A stretch of 64,000 nucleotides of DNA from Ramlibacter sp. (GCA_013815685.1 JACDFR010000011.1:1-64000), one strand, 5' to 3'; shown: positions 35,203 through 44,650, counted from the first letter of the stretch. Notes: generated from the letters alone by a model not told the origin. Numbers and translations: made by a program.

Positions 35203-35796
35203 ATGAGCAGGAATTTCGTATCGTCGGCCTGGAAGCTGGGCTGCCTGGCGTTGGTCGTCCTCCTGGGCACCGGGTGCACTACCTTGCCGGGGGGCATGCG
35301 CGTTGGGATGGGGGCGGGAGCGGCTCCGACCGCCGTGGTGGCGCCCGCCCGCCTGAACGCGTCGGAAAGAGAATTCGTCATCAAGGCGGCCAACCAGGGG
35401 TTCTATGAGGTCGAAGTGTCGCGGCTGGCAGCGGAGCGCGCGGTCGGTGCGGGCGTGCGCTCATACGCAACGATGATGGTCACCCACCACACGCAGTCCA
35501 ACAACGACCTGATTGACCTGATGAGCGCGAAAGGCGTCGCGCCGCCCAAGGGATTGGCCGCGGACAAGAAGACCAAGCTGCTGCGCCTGGCCGGACTGCC
35601 GCCCAGTGCGGAATTCGATCACGGCTATGTCCGCGTGGTCGGCATCGAGGACCACCGTACCAACATCGCCGTCCTGGAGCGTGCCAGGCGCGAGACCCGC
35701 GACCGCGACCTGCTGGCGTGGATCGACCGGACCCTGCCCACGCTGCGCAACCATCTTGCCGCAGCCCAGCGCTTGTCCGCGACGCTCGCAGGGTGA
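35203..35796 (+). CDS. DUF4142 lipoprotein
   Basis: 197-aa protein with a lipobox (VVLLGTGC, Cys at residue 25) and a DUF4142 domain: SEREFVIKAANQGFYEVEVSRLAAERA, VRSYATMMVTHHTQSNNDLIDL and LLAWIDRTLPTLRNHLAAAQRL. It is a paralogue of the protein at 33755-34429 but membrane-anchored and shorter at the C-terminus. It has its own ribosome-binding site (CAGGAGAA). Confidence 0.85.
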   Translation: MSRNFVSSAWKLGCLALVVLLGTGCTTLPGGMRVGMGAGAAPTAVVAPARLNASEREFVIKAANQGFYEVEVSRLAAERAVGAGVRSYATMMVTHHTQSNNDLIDLMSAKGVAPPKGLAADKKTKLLRLAGLPPSAEFDHGYVRVVGIEDHRTNIAVLERARRETRDRDLLAWIDRTLPTLRNHLAAAQRLSATLAG

Positions 35797-35924
35797 ACCT
35801 GCACAAGGCCTGTCCTACAGCCAGGCGCAAACACAGCCGACAGAAAGCTTTCGATGAGCTCCTAGAGTCAAGCGGTGGCTGGAGCATCCGCGACGGTCGC
35901 AATCAACATACAAGGAGCATCTCT

Positions 35925-36113
35925 ATGGCATCGCGTAATTCCAAATCGTCCGGCGGCAGCGGCCGTACCGAAGCCGTCAGCAAGGGCGCCAAGGCCAGCA
36001 ACCAGAACAGCGAAGCGCAGGGCGAGCGCGCCAAGGGCAACAGTGGCGGCGCCAGCAGCAAGCGCAGCAGCCAGGGTGGCGAGAAGAAGTCCACGGGCAG
36101 CAAGAGCAAGTAA
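35925..36113 (+). CDS. Small Ser/Gly/Lys-rich disordered protein
   Basis: 62-aa basic protein rich in Ser, Gly and Lys (MASRNSKSSGGSGRTEAV ... KKSTGSKSK) with no hydrophobic segments. ATG 35925 follows AAGGAG. It ends before a strong terminator at 36162-36192, so it is a real, separately terminated transcript. Role unknown; DNA or RNA binding is possible from its charge. Confidence 0.65.
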   Translation: MASRNSKSSGGSGRTEAVSKGAKASNQNSEAQGERAKGNSGGASSKRSSQGGEKKSTGSKSK

Positions 36114-36161
36114 CGCGGAGTGTGCCCCCGGGCGCGGCCCGGGTCGTCGCTTCTGGAAGAT

Positions 36162-36192
36162 GCCTGGCCTGCGAAAGCGGCCAGGCTTTTTT
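36162..36192 (+). terminator. Rho-independent terminator
   Basis: GCCTGGCC - TGCGAAAGC - GGCCAGGC followed by six T. It ends the transcript of the small Ser/Gly/Lys-rich protein. Confidence 0.85.
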
Positions 36193-36223
36193 CATCCCGC
36201 ATTCCGGCTCCCTAGAATCCCTC

Positions 36224-36934
36224 ATGACATCAAGTGTCACCATCGACGGCGCCAGCAACTTCCGCGCCCTGCCCTTCGTCAAGCGCGGCTCTCTTTTCCG
36301 CTCCGACCACCTGGGCGCCTTGAACGGCGACGACGCCCGCCAGATCCAGGCGCTGGGCATCCGCCGGGTACTGGATTTCCGGGGAATCGACGAGCGGATG
36401 TCCGCAGCCTGCGTCCTGCCCGACGTCACCGTGCATTCCCTGGCGATCGAGCCCACCATCGTGCAGGTCTTGCACGGACTGATGGCGGCCGGCCACCGGA
36501 TCACGCCGGCCGAAGTCGTGGCGCACATGCAGGACACCTACCGCGGCTTCGTGCGGCTCACCACCCACCGCTTTGCCGAACTGTTCGCGCATCTGCTCGA
36601 ATCGAACGAGCCGACGGTGTTCCATTGCACCGCCGGCAAGGACCGCACGGGGTTCGCCGCCGCGCTGATCCTGCGCAGCCTGGGCGTCCCGCAGGAAGAG
36701 GTGATGCGCGACTACCTGCGCACCAACGACCTGTTGAAGATGCCCGATCCGTCGCGCTTCGGCCTGACGCCGGAGGTGGCGGGTGTGCTGTGGCGTGTGC
36801 AACCGGAATTCCTCGGGGCCGCGTTCGAAGCGGCGGACGAGGACTATGGCGGCCTCGACGCCTACCTTCGCGAAGGGCTGGGGCTGGGCCCGACCGAGCG
36901 GTCCAGGATGGTCGAGCTGTACTCGGCCTTGTAG
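36224..36934 (+). CDS. Tyrosine/dual-specificity protein phosphatase (Y_phosphatase3 family)
   Basis: 236-aa phosphatase. The P-loop is HCTAGKDRTGF with nucleophile Cys135 and Arg141; NFRALPFVKRGSLFRSDHL and the general-acid-bearing region VLDFRGIDER are typical of PF13350 enzymes, which act on phosphotyrosine or phosphoinositides. ATG 36224 is the first start after the terminator. There is no partner kinase nearby. Confidence 0.85.
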   Translation: MTSSVTIDGASNFRALPFVKRGSLFRSDHLGALNGDDARQIQALGIRRVLDFRGIDERMSAACVLPDVTVHSLAIEPTIVQVLHGLMAAGHRITPAEVVAHMQDTYRGFVRLTTHRFAELFAHLLESNEPTVFHCTAGKDRTGFAAALILRSLGVPQEEVMRDYLRTNDLLKMPDPSRFGLTPEVAGVLWRVQPEFLGAAFEAADEDYGGLDAYLREGLGLGPTERSRMVELYSAL

Positions 36935-37013
36935 GCCAATGCCTATTCATGAGCCAGGCGGCCCACAGCGCGGCCGTTGCGCAGTAGCATCGACGCGCAC
37001 TAACGCAAAGCCT

Positions 37014-38285
37014 GTGAACAAAAAAAAGTTGGTCCTCGTCGCCGTCATCGTCATGCTCCTCGTGGGGCTGGTGCTCATCAACTTCAGCGGGCCCGACAGG
37101 AAGGTCGAAACCGACATTCCACACCTCTACACGGTGGATGATCCGCAGTTCCGGCGCTCAATGGGGCTGCTGATGGGCCCGGCCCTGGTCGACGGCAACA
37201 AGACGACAGAGCTCATCAACGGCGACGCGATCTTCGCCTCCATGCTGCAGGCCATTCGCGGTGCCAGAAAAACCATCCTGTTCGAAACGTACATCTACTG
37301 GTCGGGCGACATCGGCACCGCCTTCGCCGACGCATTGGCCGACCGCGCGCGCGCCGGTGTCAAGGTCCACGTGCTGGTGGACTGGGTGGGCAGCGCCAAG
37401 ATGGATGGCGAGTTGCTGGACAAGCTCAAATCGGCCGGTGTCGAGGTCGAAAAGTACCATCCCCTTCGCTGGTACAACCTGGCGCGGCTGAACAACCGCA
37501 CCCACCGCAAGCTGCTCATCGTCGACGGCACCGTGGGCTTCACCGGCGGTGTCGGCATCGCGCCGGTGTGGACGGGCAACGCGCAGGATCCCGACCACTG
37601 GCGCGACTCGCATTACCGGGTGGAAGGCCCGGTGGTCGCGCAGATGCAGAGCGTGATGCTGGACAACTGGAGCAAGACCACGGGCAAGTTGCTGCATGGC
37701 GCGCAGTACTTTCCCGAATTGAAAGCCGTGGGAGGCGAAAGCGCGCAGATGTTCGCCAGTTCCCCCAACGGCGGCAGCGAGAGCATGATGATGATGTACC
37801 TGCTGGCCATCACCGCGGCCACGCGCACCATCGACCTGTCCAGCGCCTATTTCGTGCCCGACGACATCACGCGCAAGGCGCTGGTCGCCGCCGTCAGGCG
37901 CGGCGTAAAGGTGCGCATCATCACGCCGGGCGAGCACATCGACGCCGAGACGGTGCGGCGCGCGTCCCGCGGGCTATGGGGCGACCTGCTCGAGGCGGGC
38001 GTGCAGATCTACGAGTACCAGCCCACCATGTACCACTGCAAGGTGATGATCGTGGACGGCCTCATGACCTCGGTGGGCTCCACCAACTTCGACGTCCGCT
38101 CGTTCCGGCTGAACGACGAGGCCAACCTGAACATCTACGACACTGCCTTCGCCGCTCGCCAGACGCGGGTGTTCGAGGCCGACCTGGCGCAATCGCGGCG
38201 GATCACCCTGCAGGCGTGGAAAACCCGGCCCTACACCGACAAGCTGCACGAACACACCCTGGCGCTGTTCGGCTCCCTGCTGTAG
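37014..38285 (+). CDS. Phospholipase D-family cardiolipin synthase-like protein
   Basis: 423-aa protein with one N-terminal membrane anchor (LVLVAVIVMLLVGLVLINF) and two HKD motifs, HRKLLIVD (His164) and MYHCKVMIVDGLMTSVGSTNFD. Both are complete, so the enzyme should be active as a phosphatidyltransferase in the inner membrane. The start is a GTG at 37014, since the anchor begins there. A truncated second copy starts 6 nt after its stop. Confidence 0.88.
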   Translation: MNKKKLVLVAVIVMLLVGLVLINFSGPDRKVETDIPHLYTVDDPQFRRSMGLLMGPALVDGNKTTELINGDAIFASMLQAIRGARKTILFETYIYWSGDIGTAFADALADRARAGVKVHVLVDWVGSAKMDGELLDKLKSAGVEVEKYHPLRWYNLARLNNRTHRKLLIVDGTVGFTGGVGIAPVWTGNAQDPDHWRDSHYRVEGPVVAQMQSVMLDNWSKTTGKLLHGAQYFPELKAVGGESAQMFASSPNGGSESMMMMYLLAITAATRTIDLSSAYFVPDDITRKALVAAVRRGVKVRIITPGEHIDAETVRRASRGLWGDLLEAGVQIYEYQPTMYHCKVMIVDGLMTSVGSTNFDVRSFRLNDEANLNIYDTAFAARQTRVFEADLAQSRRITLQAWKTRPYTDKLHEHTLALFGSLL

Positions 38286-38290
38286 CAGCC

Positions 38291-38988
38291 ATGGTAATCG
38301 CTGCCACGATACTCGTCACGCTGCTGCTGGGGCTGATCCTCATCAAGTTCAGCGGGCCCGAGCGCAAGGTCGAAACCGATATCGAACACCTGTACACCGT
38401 CGACGACGAGCAGTTCCTGCGCTCGATGGGCCTGTTGATGGGCCGTCGATCACCGAGGGCAACCGAACCACCGCGTTCATCAACGGGGACCGGATCTTCC
38501 CGGCGATGCTCGAAGCGATCCGCAGTGCGAAGACGACCGTGCTGTTCGAGATCTTCATCTACTGGTCGGGTGACATCGGCAACGAGGTCGCCGATGCCCT
38601 GGCGGAGCGGGCGCGGGCCGGCGTCGAGGTGCATGTGCTGCTCGATTGGGTGGGCAGCGCGAATGTGGAGGACGCCATCATCGAGAAGATGAAGGACGCC
38701 GGCGTCGAGGTGCGCAAGTACCACCCGCTGCGCTGGTACAACCTCGGCCGCCTGACAACCGCACCCGTCGCAAGCTGCTGATCGTCGACGGCGCCATCGG
38801 CTTCACCGGCGGCGTGGGCATCGCGCCGCAATGGACGGGCGACGCCCAGGACTCGGACCACTGGCGCGATTCGCACTACCGCGTCGAGGGCCCCGTGGTC
38901 GCGCCGCACATTGGAAGAATGGCGGGCGCGGCCGGCGGGCGAGAAAGGGCGCGAGCGGGTGATGTCCCTCTTCGGCGCATTGCTGTAG
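38291..38988 (+). pseudogene. Decayed tandem copy of the PLD-family cardiolipin synthase
   Basis: ATG 38291 begins another anchor (ATILVTLLLGLILIKFSG) and follows the upstream protein closely. One C is missing near 38442 and one A near 38754, giving three frames; together they read through the first HKD (NRTRRKLLIVD) to YRVEGPVVAPHI. There the middle and second HKD (about 200 residues in the first copy) are deleted, and the sequence resumes with the normal ending EEWRARPAGEKGRERVMSLFGALL, stop 38988. A nonfunctional tandem duplicate. Confidence 0.8.
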
Positions 38989-39027
38989 AACTCGCTAGAG
39001 TGGTGGCAGTTAGTCGAGGAGCCCCGA

Positions 39028-39852
39028 ATGCCCGCCACCCAGCAAGACCGAGCCTTGCGTTTTCGCACGCTGCATCAGGGCCCGCGTGCGCTCCTGATCG
39101 CCAACGCCTGGGATGCGGGATCGGCGCGAGTCCTTGCGGGGATGGGATTCGATGCGCTCGCCACTTCGAGCGCCGCGTCGGCGGGCGTGCTGGGCCGCCG
39201 CGACGGCAAGGTCACGCGCGAGGAAGCATTGGCACATTCCCGCGCCATCGCCTGCGCCACCGACGTGCCGGTGTCCGCCGACCTCGAGAGGGGCTGGGGC
39301 GACCGGCCTGAAGAGGTGGCCGAGACGATCCGCCTGGCTGCGCAAACCGGGCTGGTGGGTGGATCGATCGAGGACGCCACCGGCAACTCCGCGCAGCCGC
39401 TGTACGGCATGGCATATGCGGTGGAGCGCGTGGCGGCAGCTGCCGAGGCTGCGCGCTCGCTGCCGTTCGCCTTCACGCTCACGGCGCGAGCAGAAAATTT
39501 TCTCGCTGGAAACCCCAACCTGGACGACACCATTGCGCGCCTGCAGGCCTTCGAAAAGGCAGGGGCCGACGTGCTGTTTGCCCCTGGGCTGCCCGACCTG
39601 GACGCCGTGCGGGCAGTCTGTGCCGCGCTCAGCAAGCCGGTGAATTTCATGGTCGGGATTCGGGGCAAGTCGTTCACGGTGGCGCAGCTGGAAGCAGCCG
39701 GTGTGCGGCGCATCAGCCTGGCGGCGTCCCTGTATCGGGCGGCGATGACGGGCCTGGTGGATGCCGCGCGCGAAGCGAAAGAGCAGGGCACCTTTTCTTA
39801 TCTCGACACGTCGATCGCGGGCGCGGATTTCAATAGATTCATGGCGGATTGA
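39028..39852 (+). CDS. Isocitrate lyase / PEP mutase superfamily protein
   Basis: 274-aa TIM-barrel enzyme. The start LLIANAWDAGSARVLAGMGFDALATSS, the Mg-binding VPVSADLERGWGD and GGSIEDATG are those of the PEP mutase/isocitrate lyase-like group that cleaves or forms C-C bonds beside a carboxylate (for example oxaloacetate decarboxylase or methylisocitrate lyase relatives). The exact reaction cannot be told. The gene stands alone. Confidence 0.82.
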   Translation: MPATQQDRALRFRTLHQGPRALLIANAWDAGSARVLAGMGFDALATSSAASAGVLGRRDGKVTREEALAHSRAIACATDVPVSADLERGWGDRPEEVAETIRLAAQTGLVGGSIEDATGNSAQPLYGMAYAVERVAAAAEAARSLPFAFTLTARAENFLAGNPNLDDTIARLQAFEKAGADVLFAPGLPDLDAVRAVCAALSKPVNFMVGIRGKSFTVAQLEAAGVRRISLAASLYRAAMTGLVDAAREAKEQGTFSYLDTSIAGADFNRFMAD

Positions 39853-39995
39853 TCTTGTTGTGACAGGCGGCGATTCCATCCGCGGCGAGCCGAGCCGGCC
39901 ATTCGTGGCGATCCTACGCCTTTCACCGCTGACCTCCTACAAGGCTGAGGTATGTTGCGCCGCATGCTGGCAACACAGTAGTAAAGGAGCTTGCA

Positions 39996-40370
39996 ATGGC
40001 CAACCAGGAAGAGTCCAAAGACGGCACGCCGCGCAAGGACAGCAACCGGCCCGGCTCCGACGCCGACAACAACAACAACAGCTACAAGGGTGGCGGCCCC
40101 GGCAAGATCGGCCTGCTCAGCGACAACCAACCTGACCTCGTCTCGCCCAGCGGCGTGAACGAGCGCGATCACGGCGCGGCCGACGACAAGCCGATGGGCG
40201 GCGGATCGGTCAATCTCGACGACGACGACATGGCCCATCCGCGGGGCAAGACCACGCCAGCGGGGGGCACGCGCGATGCGAAGGGCGGCGACGGCGCGCC
40301 GCTGGGCCCGCCAGGGGCCGGTCTGTCAAACCGCAACGGCCCGAGCGATCCTGACAGCAAAAATCAATAG
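39996..40370 (+). CDS. Disordered Gly/Asp/Asn-rich hydrophilic protein
   Basis: 124-aa protein without hydrophobic segments, rich in Gly, Asp, Asn, Pro and Lys (MANQEESKDGTPRKDSNRP ..., a run of five Asn-Asp residues, and DDDDMAHPRGK). AAGGAG precedes ATG 39996. Composition resembles hydrophilins; it lies 20 nt ahead of an alpha/beta hydrolase gene and may share its transcript. Confidence 0.65.
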   Translation: MANQEESKDGTPRKDSNRPGSDADNNNNSYKGGGPGKIGLLSDNQPDLVSPSGVNERDHGAADDKPMGGGSVNLDDDDMAHPRGKTTPAGGTRDAKGGDGAPLGPPGAGLSNRNGPSDPDSKNQ

Positions 40371-40390
40371 CCATGAAAAGGGAGAGCAAT

Positions 40391-41209
40391 ATGGTCTACG
40401 CGTTGTTCTCCCTGGGTCTCCTGGCTGCCGTAGCCGCGGTGTACACCGCGGCCATCGGCTATCTCTGGCTGCGGCAGGAGCGCCTCTTGTTCGAGCCCAC
40501 GCCGCTGCCGGCCGGCCAGCCGCTGGTAGAGGATGCGGATGTGCACGAGTTCACCATCGATGTGCCCGGCGCGAAGCTTTCCGCCGCGCAGCTGCGGCTA
40601 CCCGAGCCGCGCGGCGTCGTTTTCTTCCTTCATGGCAATTCAGGCAACCTCAAGGATTGCCTGGTGGACCTGGACGCCTTTCGCGAGGTCAACTTCGACG
40701 TCGTCATGTTCGACTACCGCGGCTACGGCAAGAGCACGGGGTGCATTGCCAGCGAGCAGCAGCTGCGCGCCGACGTGCGCGCCGTGTGGGATCAGTTCTA
40801 CGAGCAGTACCAGGGCAAGCGAGTCGTTATTTCGGGCCAGTCCCTGGGCACCGCTCTGGCGGCCGGCCTGGCAGCGGAACTGTGCGCCGCAGGGCGCTCA
40901 CCCGACCTCACCCTGCTGGTGTCGCCCTACAGCAGCATGCGGGCTTTGGCCGACGAGCTGTACCCGTGGGTCCCTCGCCAGGTCCTGCGCTATCCGCTCC
41001 ATACGGCCGAACATGCGGCGCGGCTGAGCGGTCCCCTGATCCTGATCCATGGCGACAAGGACGAGTTGATCGGCATTCACCATAGCCACGCCCTGCGCAC
41101 GGCGGCACCGGCGGCCCAATTCCTGTGCGTGGAGGGAGCAGGGCACAGCGACCTGCACAAGTTTCCCAGCTTCCGCAAAGCGCTGGCGGGCGCGCTGGGC
41201 TGCCTCTAG
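40391..41209 (+). CDS. Membrane-anchored alpha/beta hydrolase (BEM46/YtxM-like)
   Basis: 272-aa protein with an N-terminal membrane helix (LGLLAAVAAVYTAAIGYLWL) and an alpha/beta hydrolase domain: FFLHGNSGNL, nucleophile GQSLGT, Asp in LILIHGDKDELI and His in GAGHSDLH. This arrangement is that of serine aminopeptidase S33/BEM46-like hydrolases at the periplasmic face. ATG 40391 is preferred over ATG 40373 because AAAGGGAG precedes it. Substrate unknown. Confidence 0.82.
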   Translation: MVYALFSLGLLAAVAAVYTAAIGYLWLRQERLLFEPTPLPAGQPLVEDADVHEFTIDVPGAKLSAAQLRLPEPRGVVFFLHGNSGNLKDCLVDLDAFREVNFDVVMFDYRGYGKSTGCIASEQQLRADVRAVWDQFYEQYQGKRVVISGQSLGTALAAGLAAELCAAGRSPDLTLLVSPYSSMRALADELYPWVPRQVLRYPLHTAEHAARLSGPLILIHGDKDELIGIHHSHALRTAAPAAQFLCVEGAGHSDLHKFPSFRKALAGALGCL

Positions 41210-41275
41210 CCGCATCTGCGCCAAGTCGCGGCAAATCCTCACACGCGGCGGGCGTTCGCAGCCGAACAATGACCC

Positions 41276-42613
41276 ATGGAATTCGCACTCTGGTCCGTCA
41301 TCGTCGGTTTTTTGCTGGTCCTCATGGCCTTGAGCGGCACCGTGCTCGCCCGGCTGCCGCTTTCAACCGCCATGCTGTACCTGTTCGTCGGCGTCGCGGT
41401 CAGCCCCTGGGGCATCGACCTGATGAAGGCCGACGTGGGGCGGCACGGCGTGGTGCTCGAGCGCTTGACCGAGGTGATCGTCCTCATCTCGCTCTTCACT
41501 GCGGGGCTCAAGCTCAGCCCTGGCCTGCGCGACCGCCGGTGGGTGCTTCCATTGCGGCTGGCCCTGACTTCGATGGTGATCACGGTCGGCGCCATCGCCG
41601 CCGCGGCATATTTTTTTCTCGGCCTGCCGGCGGGCGCGTGCATCCTGCTGGGCGCGATACTGGCCCCCACCGACCCGGTGCTCGCCTCCGACGTGCAGGT
41701 CCACCGCCCCGGCGACCGCGATCGGCTCCGATTTGCGCTCACTGGCGAAGGCGGGCTCAACGACGGCACCGCGTTTCCGTTCGTCATGCTCGGGCTGGGC
41801 CTGCTTGGGCTGCATGAGATCGGCGAGCTGGGGTGGCGCTGGGTGCTGGTGGATGGCCTGTGGGCCACTTTCGCCGGGCTGGCCATTGGTGCGCTGTTGG
41901 GCCTGATGGTGGGCCGGCTGGTCCTCCATCTCAGGCGCGAGCACAAGGAGGCCGTCGGCCTGGATGATTTTCTGGCGCTGGGGCTGATTGCGCTGTCGTA
42001 TGGGGTGGCCTTACTGGTGCACGCCTACGGCTTCCTGGCGGTGTTCGCCGCGGGCGTGGCGCTGCGCCACCTGGAGCAATCCCAAAGCTCGGGCCAGTCC
42101 AGCCAGCAAGCGGTGGAGCAAGCCGCGATCCACCCGGACCAGACAGTGGCCCAGGCAGTGGCCGTCGATCCGCAGCATGCGCCCGCGTTCATGGCGCAGG
42201 CCGTCCTGGGATTCAACGAGCAGGTCGAGCGCATCGGGGAGCTGGCGGTGGTCATCACCATCGGCGCCTTGCTGTGGTCGGTGCCGTGGCAGCACGCGGT
42301 CTGGTGGTTCGTCCCCATGTTGCTGCTGCTCATTCGCCCCGCGGCGGTGGGCCTGGGGTTGCTCAAATCCCCGAGTTCCGGAGAGCAAAGGTGGTTGATC
42401 GGCTGGTTCGGCATTCGCGGCATCGGCTCGCTGTACTACCTCATGTACGCGATCAACCACGGGGTGTCCGGGGAACTCGCTGACCAGTTGACCGCGCTGA
42501 CGCTCTCGGTCGTGGTGACCTCGATCGTGGTCCACGGAATTTCGGTGACGCCGATGATGGCCGCCTACGAGCAGACCATCAAGGGCCGCCGCGGGTCACG
42601 TCCTCCCGAGTGA
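41276..42613 (+). CDS. CPA1-type cation/proton antiporter
   Basis: 445-aa multi-spanning antiporter. The ion-binding region LGAILAPTDPVLASDVQ and the following LTGEGGLNDGTAFPFV are characteristic of NhaP/CPA1 Na+(K+)/H+ exchangers. A Gln-rich cytoplasmic loop (SQSSGQSSQQAVEQ) interrupts the middle, which is atypical, and HP...IGSLYYLM follows near the C-terminus. It would maintain pH or sodium/potassium balance. Confidence 0.85.
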   Translation: MEFALWSVIVGFLLVLMALSGTVLARLPLSTAMLYLFVGVAVSPWGIDLMKADVGRHGVVLERLTEVIVLISLFTAGLKLSPGLRDRRWVLPLRLALTSMVITVGAIAAAAYFFLGLPAGACILLGAILAPTDPVLASDVQVHRPGDRDRLRFALTGEGGLNDGTAFPFVMLGLGLLGLHEIGELGWRWVLVDGLWATFAGLAIGALLGLMVGRLVLHLRREHKEAVGLDDFLALGLIALSYGVALLVHAYGFLAVFAAGVALRHLEQSQSSGQSSQQAVEQAAIHPDQTVAQAVAVDPQHAPAFMAQAVLGFNEQVERIGELAVVITIGALLWSVPWQHAVWWFVPMLLLLIRPAAVGLGLLKSPSSGEQRWLIGWFGIRGIGSLYYLMYAINHGVSGELADQLTALTLSVVVTSIVVHGISVTPMMAAYEQTIKGRRGSRPPE

Positions 42614-42916
42614 GCTTGGCGCCTGGCGCAGACTTTACGAGTGATGACGGCGAGATCTGTACGCGGCATGAAACAGACGAGCCACACCGAAGCCGGATCG
42701 AAACGCTGAGCATGAGCGCCCGAGTCCCTTCTCCGCGTGGACCGCCCGCTCGGCCGTGCCCTGACCGCACCGCTGCCTCTGCGCTTGTCCTACATGCACC
42801 AACAGCAGCTGCCGACAAGATGGGGGTCTCTCGTGCTTACAGTTCCCTCAGGGCGGTCGACGCTGCCCATTGGGTGTCGAATTTCTAACAAACCTTTCTC
42901 TCCTAGGAGTTTTCTG
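42614..42916. other. Intergenic region, no gene seen
   Basis: About 300 bases between the antiporter and the Gly/Ser-rich lipoprotein. Short frames only. TAGGAG at 42904 serves the following gene; the 60 bases before it are the likeliest promoter site. Confidence 0.5.
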
Positions 42917-43270
42917 ATGAAGATGTCTTTGACTCAATGCGCCGCCGCAACACTGACAGTGGTGAGCGCCCTTTCCCTGAGCGCTTGCGGCAACCGTGAC
43001 GCGGCCACCGGCACCGGCGCAGGCACCGGGTCCAGTGGTTCTTCCAGCACCAGCCCCTCGAGCAGCGGCATGGGCTCGGGTTCCGGCTCCTCCGGGTCCG
43101 GCAGCACCGCCGGCAGCACCAGCCCCTCCGGCAGCGGCGGCAAGTCCGGCAGCACCAGCTCCATGGGCGGGCCTGGCGCCGGTGGCAGCGGCTCGACCGG
43201 CAGTTCGTCCAGTGGCTCTACCGGCGGTGTCACCGGTTCGACCAGCACCACCATCACGCCGACCCGCTGA
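42917..43270 (+). CDS. Gly/Ser/Thr-rich low-complexity lipoprotein
   Basis: 117 aa from ATG 42917. A lipoprotein signal (VVSALSLSAC, Cys24) is followed by about 90 residues almost only of Gly, Ser and Thr with scattered Pro (GTGSSGSSSTSPSSSG...). There is no folded domain. It is presumably a flexible surface or periplasmic tether; the family is not recognised. Length may vary between strains because of the repeats. Confidence 0.65.
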   Translation: MKMSLTQCAAATLTVVSALSLSACGNRDAATGTGAGTGSSGSSSTSPSSSGMGSGSGSSGSGSTAGSTSPSGSGGKSGSTSSMGGPGAGGSGSTGSSSSGSTGGVTGSTSTTITPTR

Positions 43271-43393
43271 TAACCATCCGTGATCGCATCTGCTTGCTCG
43301 CGGGAGAGGGCAGCGCGGCGCCCGCCGATGGCGGGCCTCCAGCGCACACAAGGCACTGGAAGCCGCTAGGCGGATTCGGTTACGCTCGGGTGG

Positions 43394-44650
43394 ATGATCT
43401 TTTCGCCACCCTCTGCCACTCGCTGCTGCATCGCCGGGGGTGGCCCGGCCGGGATGATGCTGGGTCTGCTCCTGGCCCGAGCCGGCGTCGATGTCACCGT
43501 TCTCGAAAAGCACAGCGATTTCCTGCGCGACTTCCGCGGCGATACCGTGCATCCGTCCACCCTTGAGGTCATGCACGAGCTGGGCCTGCTGGAGTCTTTC
43601 CTGCAGCGCCCACATGACAAGGCCCACGACATTCGGGCCTTTGTTGGCGGTGCGCAGGCTATCGTTGCGGACTTCTCGCGGCTGCGCACGCGGTGCCGCT
43701 TCATCGCAATGGTGCCGCAGTGGGAGTTCCTCGACTTCCTGCGCTGCGAAGCTTCGCTGCATCCGGGTTTCCGCCTCGCCATGAATACACAGGCTGTCGG
43801 CTTGATCGAAGAGGATGGCCGCGTGGTGGGGGTGCGTGCGCGTACCCCCACCGGCGAAACGGCGGTCCGCGCGGATCTGGTGATCGGCGCCGACGGCCGC
43901 CAGTCGGCGGTTCGGGAGGCGGCCGGGCTGCAGGTGGTGAACCTGGGAACGCCCATCGACGTGCTGTGGATGCGCATCATCAAGCGGCGGTCCGATCCCG
44001 CAGGAAGCGCCGGGCGCATCGGCACCGGGCGATTCATGGCGATGATCGACCGCGGCACCTATTGGCAATGCGCCTACGTGATCCACAAGGGTGGCAACGA
44101 AGCCATTCGCGCGCGGGGGCTGGAGGCGTTCCGGGCCGACATCACGGCGCTCGTCCCCCTCTTTGCCGATCGCATCAAGGCCGAGCTGGCCGACTGGGAC
44201 GACGTAAAGCTGCTGAGCGTGAGCGTGGACCGGCTCGTGAAGTGGTGGAAGCCGGGTCTGCTGTGCATCGGAGACGCCGCGCACGCGATGTCGCCAATAG
44301 GCGGTGTGGGCATCAACCTGGCGGTTCAGGACGCGGTGGCAGCGGCGAACGTGCTGGCCGCACCGCTGGCCGATGCCAAGCTGACGGCCGATACCCTCAC
44401 ACGGCTTCTGGCCAAAGTGCAAAAACGCCGGATGTGGCCGACGCGCCTGACGCAAGCCGTGCAGGTGGCCGCGCAGAATCGCATGCTCGACCCCTTGCTC
44501 GACGGCACGCGCCCGCCGGAAATGCCTTTCGCACTAAAGCTGCTCAACCGCTGGCCGGCGCTGCGCACGTGGCCGGCCTACGCGGTAGGCGTCGGTGCCC
44601 GGCCCGAACACGTGAACTCCCCCGAAGCGGTGCCGCGGCGAAAGGCCTAG
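43394..44650 (+). CDS. FAD-dependent aromatic-type monooxygenase (UbiH/PHBH family)
   Basis: 418-aa flavoprotein. N-terminal GxGxxG is CCIAGGGPAGMMLGLLLARAG, the middle DG motif LVIGADGRQSAVRE, and the ribityl-binding GD motif LCIGDAAHAMSPIGGVGINLAVQDA. Such enzymes hydroxylate aromatic or quinone-like substrates with NAD(P)H and oxygen. The substrate is unknown. The last 4 nt overlap the convergent sulfurtransferase gene. Confidence 0.87.
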   Translation: MIFSPPSATRCCIAGGGPAGMMLGLLLARAGVDVTVLEKHSDFLRDFRGDTVHPSTLEVMHELGLLESFLQRPHDKAHDIRAFVGGAQAIVADFSRLRTRCRFIAMVPQWEFLDFLRCEASLHPGFRLAMNTQAVGLIEEDGRVVGVRARTPTGETAVRADLVIGADGRQSAVREAAGLQVVNLGTPIDVLWMRIIKRRSDPAGSAGRIGTGRFMAMIDRGTYWQCAYVIHKGGNEAIRARGLEAFRADITALVPLFADRIKAELADWDDVKLLSVSVDRLVKWWKPGLLCIGDAAHAMSPIGGVGINLAVQDAVAAANVLAAPLADAKLTADTLTRLLAKVQKRRMWPTRLTQAVQVAAQNRMLDPLLDGTRPPEMPFALKLLNRWPALRTWPAYAVGVGARPEHVNSPEAVPRRKA

